NCBI GenBank assembly: GCA_011799875.1
Contig: CM022302.1
Coordinates: 200,180,086-200,244,085 of the forward strand
Source of the DNA: Thinopyrum elongatum
Lineage: Eukaryota; Streptophyta; Magnoliopsida; Poales; Poaceae
Length of the DNA stretch: 64,000 nt
Reading direction: 5' to 3'
The number at the start of each line of letters is the position of its first letter. Position 1 is the stretch's first letter. The notes below the pieces were generated by a model that did not search any database, was not told where the DNA came from, and saw nothing but the letters and a program-made list of their open reading frames with translations. The position numbers and the translations under genes are program-made. This document shows positions 57,666 through 64,000 of this stretch, piece after piece.

Positions 57666-58069
57666 GGAGCCCCCGGGCCTGGGCCATACACGAGTGCGAG
57701 GCGTTGTTGGGCTAGGCCCAAATAGTGCACGGGCACGCGTGGCAGGGAACTAACTGCTCGTAAAAGATCTTGTTTTACTGTGCCCCCACTACGCGCACGG
57801 AGCGCGCGATGTGGGAAGTGTGCCAAAAAGGCTGCAAAAAGTTTCGCGCCCACAAAGGCGCATTCATATTGGGGGATAAACAAGGTGGCCCCGCTCCTTC
57901 CCCATAAAAAAGAAGTTGTGGAGGCGCAAACCCATTCACCCCCCTCTTCTTCCCAATCTGGCCATCGCCATCGCCTTCCTCTGCTCGAGCTCAGAGCGAA
58001 ACCTTCTTTCCCTTCCGCTCGCCGCTCCCGCGCTCGTTCCGTCCTCCGGCTTCCACCTCCACGGTCGCC
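57666..58069 (+). promoter_or_regulatory. promoter and leader of G3 accessory gene
   Basis: Between the LTR purine tract and the ATG at 58070. A TATA-like CCATAAAAAAG at 57901-57911 is followed by a C/T-rich leader (about 57938-58060). Position and composition match the corresponding segments of G1 and G2. The large minus-strand frame covering this interval is a shadow. Confidence 0.5.
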
Positions 58070-61000
58070 ATGCCGCCCAAGGCCAGCAAAGGCAAGGGCA
58101 CGGACAAGGAACCGAAGGCTGAAGTTCCGGAAAGCGAGCTGGTGAAGATGCGGAAGAGGCTCGTCATCTTCCCTCCGACGCTCGACGCCGAAACCTTGAA
58201 GGGACGATACCAATGCATGTGGGCGAAGGGAACACAAGCTCACCCCGCCACACGCGTAATCCCAGGTGCTAATTCCAAAGGCGGATCGGACAGATACCCC
58301 TTCTTCACTGCGTACTTTTATTGCGGGCTCTGTCCACCTTTTTCCGACTTCTTCAATGACATCATGTATACATACGGCTTCCGCCTTCTTGACTTCACGC
58401 CGAATGCCGTATTTTGCATGTCGATCTTTGCCCATCTTTGTGAAAATTTCGCCGGCGTGATCCCCAATTCTGCTCTTTTCCGCCACTATTTCTATCCTCG
58501 AATCCAAAAAGGAGAGGCTCTCTCTGGATCTATTGCTTGGATTCCAAGGGCCTGGAACAAAGAGATATACCCAGATGGAGTTTACCGCGAAAAATGGGAC
58601 GAGTGGCGGGCCGAATGGTGCTGGATCCAGGAAGCAGATCCTCATCCTTTTTGCCATCCCCGGCGACAGAAGGTGGTCCGCGGCAAGGATTGGGGCGATC
58701 TCGCCGCAGAAGACGAGAAGCTCACAATCGCCACTACCAGAATCCTCCGCTTGAAGGCTGCCGGGCTGACAATGGAGATGATCAGCTTCGACTTCCTCCG
58801 CCGCCGCATCGCCCCTCTGCAGAATAGGGGGAGGCCAGCCTGGGAGTATAAGAACGCAGCGGATGTCATGAGGCTGCGCCCCGGGCTGAACAACAACTTG
58901 ACTGTTATGCGGCTTGGCGCTCTCCGCCAGAAGTTATTCCAGCGCGAAGACAAGCACCGGCTGCCGGCAAGGATCGTCCCCTTGTGCAACAACTCTGCAC
59001 TGGGGTCGATCATTGCCTTCTTGCCGATGTTCAACGCCCACGGCCTTGACCCGACCTGGGTCGAGCCAAGCAAGGAAGAAGCACAGAAATTCTTCGACAA
59101 TCTGACGGAGAAGCCTGTCCGGCAAGAGTCAGATCTTATTCGCGCCACCACAGATCAGGAGGTAGCATACATTGCTACCAGAGTGGAGGAAGCGAATCTT
59201 GCCGCCGAGGCCAGCAGCGTTGGCTTCACAGAGTGGGAAGCCAGCGATGCAGAGGTGGTGGTGGAGGCAAAACCTGCCGAGGAGAGCAAGGTTGCCGGGG
59301 AAGAAGGCGGCGCAGTTGCCGAAAGCTCATGCGGCGACGACACGGCCGAGGAGGAGGCGCAAGAAGAGCCCTTGCCCCCGAAGAAGACAAAGCGTGTCCT
59401 TCGAAAAGCCGCATCGGGCGTCCCGGCAAGCCAGCCTACATCGAGCGGCGAATCCCCCGGCAAGAAAGTGGCCGGCAAGACCGGACCGCGGCAAGGGGTC
59501 CGTCAACAGCCCGCGCGGCGCGCGAGACCCACACTAGCGGCCACCGCCGGAGCGGCGGGAGGGTCTCGCGCAACCGTGCCAGAGGCTGCCCCGGCGCCTA
59601 CCACAGCCAAGCGACCCAGGACCCCTCCTCCGCCTCCCCACTCAGACATCGCGACGGAGGTCGACTTCGACATCTCCGGCTTCAGTCCAGAGCGAGAGGA
59701 AGAAGAGTGAGTACCTGTCACAACCTCCACCTTCCAATCTGCATCAGTCATACTGACTCACTTGTATTGTTTCTGAAGTGACACAGAAACCTTGCTGGAG
59801 AGGATGGCGAAGAGGTCAAGGACTTCTACGGGCGACGAGCCCCCGGCAGGCTCCACTAGCGTGCCAGAGACCGTCATCGTGAGCCCGGAGCCTAGTCCTC
59901 AACGCAGCCCCCAGCGTAAGTTCATTGTCCCTTTTTCTGTTGGCTGGTGCCGAGGCTTCCATTCTTGTCGCTGATATCTTTGGGTTCGCAGGAGAAGAAT
60001 GACAACAAGGAGAAGATTGCCCCATTGTGCCTCCTTCATCGACCGCTCCGCCCACAAGCACATCTCCGGCAAGAGATCCCGCCGACGAGCCTGTCCGGAT
60101 TGAGGAGGAGCCGACAAGCACGGACTCCGGCAACCCACCCCCGGCAACCGGAGTTGCCGGGAGAGGCGAAGCCACCTCTCGACAGCACGACGCAGGTACT
60201 CGATCGCCTCAGAGTGCTAGTTATTCTTTTTCCCTTACTTCTTTATCTTTGATCACTTCAAACTTCAACCTTGATCTTATTCTGTTTTCCTCCTTCGCCC
60301 TTCAGAGTTCTCTGAGATGGAACATATGGACGTCGACGCCGTCATCGAGGAGACCGCCAGGGATGCTGCTGCCGAAGCGGATAGGATCACTGCCAGCGAG
60401 GCCACCAAGGATGATGTTGCCGGGGCCGGTGTTGCTCTTGACGGGGAGGCCGCCAAGACAGCACAAAAGGAAATCGCGGAAGAACCTGCTGAAGAGGGCG
60501 ACAGGGAAGCTGGAGACCATACTGACGACATTCCTGCCGCAGGAGCGCCAGGCGCTGCATCGGCCGCGAAGCCCCCTGCCACTGGTGAGGCGGCCTCTGG
60601 AGACCAGCCATCAACACCTGACGAGCCCTCATCCAGCAAGTATCTCAAAGTTGGCGAAAACCTGTTCATCAACTTGCCGGGGACGGCAAGCGCTGGGGCA
60701 CCAGCCGAAGGAGTAGTTTTCAAAGAAATCATCGCTGCTGCCGGGCTTGAAGTTGTCGACAATCCCAGCACTAGCAGCGGCAAATCTGAAGAGGATCAGC
60801 TCCTTCAGGCCATGGGCGAGAACTTCCGCAAACTCCAGGCTCTCCATCGCGCCCGGAAAGACAAAGCGGACTCCAGAATGGCAGTTGTCGAGGCAGCCGA
60901 AGCGGATTTCCAAAGGCGCGTCGCACAAATGCAGATCTGGCACACCGAGGCCCTCCAAGAGTTGGTTGCCGGCCGGGAACAAGTGAGCCAGCAGTGGAAT

Positions 61001-61993
61001 GAGATCCTCCTGAAGCAATCAGACATGGAGAAGGCGCATGATGAAGCTGTTCAAAGGATTGCTGCCGAAGATGCCCTCCTGACGGGGCGCCGCATTGCTC
61101 TTGATGCTCATGAGGAAGATCTCACTGCTCGTGAGCAGGCGCTCGCCGCCAAGCTTCGTAGCAAGGATGAAGACATTGAAAATCTTGTCGCGCGGCGGAC
61201 CCAGGAGCTGGAGCAGAAGCACAAGGAGACGCTCGAAGCTCTAACTGCAAGTCACGCCGGCAAGCTCAAAGAGGCCGTCGATGCTGCCGAAGCCGCCAAG
61301 AACGAGTTGAGCGACAAAGTAAAGAGGCTGGAGACAGATCTTGACGAGCATGGCAAGGAGCTCTCGACGCTCAAGGGGGACAGGGAAAAAACCCTCCACT
61401 CCTTGGCGGAGATGCAAGTCGCCCTGTCCGACAAGACCAAGCAGCTCTCCTCTGCGGCTGATGATATTGCGGTTCTGGAGCTGAAGCTGACCACGCTGCA
61501 GAAATCTCTCGAGGCCGGCAGGGCCCGTGAGAAGGCTCTACTCAAGGATCTCCAAGGAGAGAGGAACCTGCTCAAGAGCGCCGCCGCTGCCCAGAACGAG
61601 TACGAGAAGGGAGTGGAGATCTGGACTGGTCGTCTCATCGCTGCCGCGGAGAAGCTTACCGCAGAACTGTCAACCATGGGCTTGTCGAACTTCAGATATT
61701 CTTCCGAGGAAAGAGTATCTCCAAGCGCCAAGTTGACGATGTTCTTTGAAAGCATCATCAATGCGTTGAGGGCGCTCCAGTCCAGCCGGGCGACCCAACT
61801 GGCGAACGAGACTCGCCGGCTTTGCCGGGCCATCCTTCGCAAGGTGCTCCTCAAGGTGGTTCACAGCAATCCCGTCATCGACCTCTCCAGCGCACTCGGC
61901 CACCTGCCCAAGGATGCAAATGTTGAGGCGCTTGAGAAGTGCATCGCGCCGATCCTTGAGAAGGTGGACTCCATCAAAAGGATCGAAGGCTAG
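58070..61993 (+). CDS. G3 antisense accessory gene, four exons, apparently intact
   Basis: Exons 58070-59706, 59779-59915, 60010-60195 and 60306-61993. Introns all begin GT and end AG, phases agree, and the joined frame is 1215 codons without a stop. Exon 1: Lys-rich start, then the Transposase_28-like core (residues ~60-180) with PFFTAYFYCGLCPPFSDFF, PNAVFCMSIFAHLCENFAGV and LFRHYF; then a Trp-rich segment and an acidic, Ala/Pro-rich tail. Exons 2-3: short, Ser/Pro/Thr-rich. Exon 4: acidic Ala-rich region, then a coiled coil of ~250 residues (about 60800-61600) and a conserved-looking C-terminal domain. Convergent with pol, ~0.8 kb apart. Function unknown; the structural (coiled-coil) and 'gypsy type transposon' family features suggest a DNA- or particle-associated role, which is inference. 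The exact acceptor of exon 3 was chosen to keep the frame open. Confidence 0.82.
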
Positions 61994-62811
61994 CGCAGGG
62001 ATTGAGTGCTTCCCTTTTATTCTTGCCGCCATCATCTCATGTAAAAGATAGTTAAGTCTCGTGTTAGGACTGCGGCAACTCATGGATGTAATATAATTTA
62101 ACTATGTTTAGGCTCATGCTAGCTACTTTCCTTGTCTGATTCCCTTATGTATGGAGTTCATCCTACGCTTACTGAAAAACTTGCCGGCGCGCAACCTGCC
62201 GCGAGCGCTGGGTGCGGGACTTCAGCAGCCTGCTGGAGGCGCAGCGGCTGGCAAGACTCCTTGGCGTTCTCAGTGCAGCCGCTTAAATCGTTGAGCGGAC
62301 TCGAAACAAAATAAGGGCGCAACTGATTACAACAAGGGTTCCTTCGCGTGTAGATTTTCCATACAAGGGTCGGAATCGTCCAAGGAAATAACTTGGTAAT
62401 AAAAGAAAACTTGCTCTGAGTTTTTAGGACTTAGCTTTCTGTCTTTGTCCTTCCTCCGGCAAGCATACGATTCCGAACGTCACCAACTGGTATTCATGTC
62501 TCCCTTCCCCCCCCCCCCCGGCAAATGTGCACGCGAGGAATCCTTCTGTCTTTAAGAAAAAGAAAGAAGAGAAAATGAAGAGATGAAACCTTGGCGGTTC
62601 GTTAGAACTTACCGGGATCAGGTGTGATACATCATCTTAGACAAACATGCATATATGAATGTGAACATGAGAATCAATAAGGAAATGTACAACACTTAAA
62701 TTTATTCATCTGTGCTCAGGGTCTGCGCCTGGCTTTGTACAAAGGATCACATGCCTTGCCGACAAGACTTGTACAAAAGGGTGGTTGCCGGGAGCCCCCG
62801 GCAACCGCGCC
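61994..62811. other. G3 spacer between convergent genes
   Basis: Non-coding. An A/T-rich ATGTAATATAATTTAAC at about 62085-62101 could be the accessory gene's poly(A) region (inference). A run of 13 C lies at 62507-62519. No frame of note; GCCGGCGCGC and CTTGCCGG words recur. Confidence 0.55.
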
Positions 62812-64000
62812 TTATGGATAGAACTTGCGAAGATGTTCGATATTCCAGGAATTACTCACTGGAACGCCATCCTTGGTCTCCAGGCGGACAGCGCCAGGCC
62901 TGGTGACTCGTACTACCCGATAAGGGCCTTCCCACTTTGGCGTCAACTTGTTTGAATTCTTGGCGGACTGAATCCGTCGAAGAACAAGGTCGCCTTCCTC
63001 AAGGCTTCGGGCATGAACTTTGCGGCTATGATAGCGGCCCAAAGCTTGCTGGTAGCGTGCAGCTCGCACAGCAGCCTGAAGACGATTCTCCTCAAGGAGC
63101 ACAGCGTTATCTTGCCGCAGTTGCTCTTGCTCGAGCTCATCATAAGCGAGCACTCGAGGAGATCCGTATATGAGTTCCGTGGGGAGAACTGCTTCCGCTC
63201 GATACACTAGAGCGAAGGGCGTCTGGCCGGTGGCTCGATTTGGTGTCGTTCTGATTGACCAAAGAACCGCCGGCAACTCATCAATCCAGCGTCTTCCGCA
63301 CTTTTTCAGCCTGTCAAAAGTTCTGGTCCTGAGACCGCGCAGCACTTCAGCATTGGCCCTCTCCGCTTGGCCGTTGCTTCTCGGGTGAGCAACAGAGGCA
63401 AAACAAATCTTGCCGCCAAGGTCTTGGACGTACTGCATGAAGGTGCGACTTGTGAACTGCGTGCCGTTGTCGGTGATGATCCTGTTAGGCACACCGAAAC
63501 GGCAAACAATTCCTTTGAAGAACTTGACAGCCGACTGCGCTGTCACCTTCCTCACTGCTTCCACCTCCGGCCACTTTGTGAACTTGTCGATAGCAACGTA
63601 CAAGTACTCAAAGCCCCCGGCAGCACGGGGGAAGGGGCCCAGTATGTCGAGCCCCCAGACCGAAAATGGCCAGGAGAGAGGGATTGTTTGAAGAGCTTGA
63701 GCTGGCTGATGTAATTTCTTCAAATGAAACTGGCACGCTTCACACCTGGTTACTAGTGCAGTCGCATCCTGGAGGGCGGTGGGCCAAAAGAAACCTTGCC
63801 GGAATGCTTTCCCGGCAAGCGCTCTCGACCCTATGTGAGAGCCACACATGCCCCCATGTATCTCTGCCAACAGCTCTAGTCCATCCTCCCGAGGAATGCA
63901 CTTCAATTTCACACCGTTTGGTCTCTTTCTGTACAGGACGTCATCGACGAACTTGTACATAACAGACCGACGGGCTACTCTCTCCGCTTCTTCCTGTTCC
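62812..64000 (-). CDS. pol: G3 pol, integrase C-terminal part (open at window edge)
   Basis: Minus-strand frame open from 64000 to the stop at 62812; it has no start here because pol continues beyond the window. Residues visible begin with VARRSVMYKFVDDVLYRKR, a pre-integrase segment. The HHCC finger reads HGGMCGSHIGS...C-E-A-C. The DDE core is complete: GLDILGPF (first Asp), TDNGTQF (second Asp) and NGQAERANAEVLRG (Glu). The C-terminal region has the usual EGDLVLRR, KLTPKWEGPYRV and ends in WNIEHLRKFYP. No chromodomain follows, in line with Tat rather than chromovirus ancestry. No stop or frameshift, unlike the G2 homologue, so this copy may still be functional. Confidence 0.93.
   Translation of the reverse strand, partial: EQEEAERVARRSVMYKFVDDVLYRKRPNGVKLKCIPREDGLELLAEIHGGMCGSHIGSRALAGKAFRQGFFWPTALQDATALVTRCEACQFHLKKLHQPAQALQTIPLSWPFSVWGLDILGPFPRAAGGFEYLYVAIDKFTKWPEVEAVRKVTAQSAVKFFKGIVCRFGVPNRIITDNGTQFTSRTFMQYVQDLGGKICFASVAHPRSNGQAERANAEVLRGLRTRTFDRLKKCGRRWIDELPAVLWSIRTTPNRATGQTPFALVYRAEAVLPTELIYGSPRVLAYDELEQEQLRQDNAVLLEENRLQAAVRAARYQQALGRYHSRKVHARSLEEGDLVLRRIQSAKNSNKLTPKWEGPYRVVRVTRPGAVRLETKDGVPVSNSWNIEHLRKFYP

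Larger units (their letters stand above)
56806..64000 (-). mobile_element. Tat-type Ty3/gypsy retrotransposon G3, 3' half
   Basis: Minus-strand element inserted in H RT; CAAAC (56801-56805) is the expected target duplication. Visible parts, left to right: 3' LTR, purine tract, convergent four-exon accessory gene on plus, spacer, and the C-terminal end of pol (integrase) on minus, still open at the window edge. Same plan as G1 and G2 but with intact frames, so probably the youngest. CTTGCCGG/CCGGCAAG words are dense in LTR and coding parts. Confidence 0.93.

Noticed and set aside
57560..58657. Minus-strand frame of 365 codons
   Set aside because: Antisense shadow of the G3 accessory-gene leader and exon 1; no domain, and exon 1 on plus has clear homologues in G1 and G2.

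Overview
This window reads as intergenic DNA of a large-genome grass of the wheat/barley tribe (Triticeae). I find no host protein-coding gene, rRNA or tRNA. Almost everything is LTR retrotransposon, and the LTRs at 9518, 29383 and 36988 match what I remember of the Angela/BARE/WIS Copia group. No database was searched, so family names rest on memory and domain logic is read from the sequence.

Layout. 1-4265: DNA-type repeats (a candidate terminal-inverted-repeat element, a palindromic GAGGCACGG minisatellite, and a ~955-bp unit present twice in tandem). 4266-5554: minus-strand Copia-like LTR (S). 5555-6872: LTR plus internal stub of a minus-strand gypsy (G0). 6873-35857: minus-strand Tat-type gypsy (G1), split twice. 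Its left split is a complete Angela-type Copia (C1, 9518-31143, perfect ATGAG target duplication). C1 in turn carries a ~756-bp DNA transposon in its 5' LTR and a complete Tat-type gypsy (G2, 14265-26435, two 524-bp LTRs) in its gag-pol. The right split begins a chain: Athila/Sabrina-like LTR (35858), second Angela-type Copia (C2, 36988), chromovirus-type gypsy with ~4.1-kb LTRs (H, 40327), then minus-strand Tat-type gypsy (G3, 56806 to the window end).

43321-52442 repeats the H/G3 sequence of 52443-59575 almost verbatim, but is peppered with single-base indels and joined at illegitimate junctions. I treat it as a probable unpolished-read assembly artefact, or failing that a recent complex duplication.

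Biology. G1, G2 and G3 share one plan. gag-pol lies on one strand. Between pol and the 3' LTR sits a convergent gene on the opposite strand, related to the 'putative gypsy type transposon' (Transposase_28) family, with its own TATA-like promoter and, in G2 and G3, a four-exon CDS whose exons join in phase. The G3 copy is open over 1215 codons. A module with a central hairpin recurs in the U5 part of the LTRs of G0, G1, G2 and G3. Most broken frames in G1, G2 and C1 are C-to-T stops (CAG to TAG, CGA to TGA), as expected for methylated, silenced elements.
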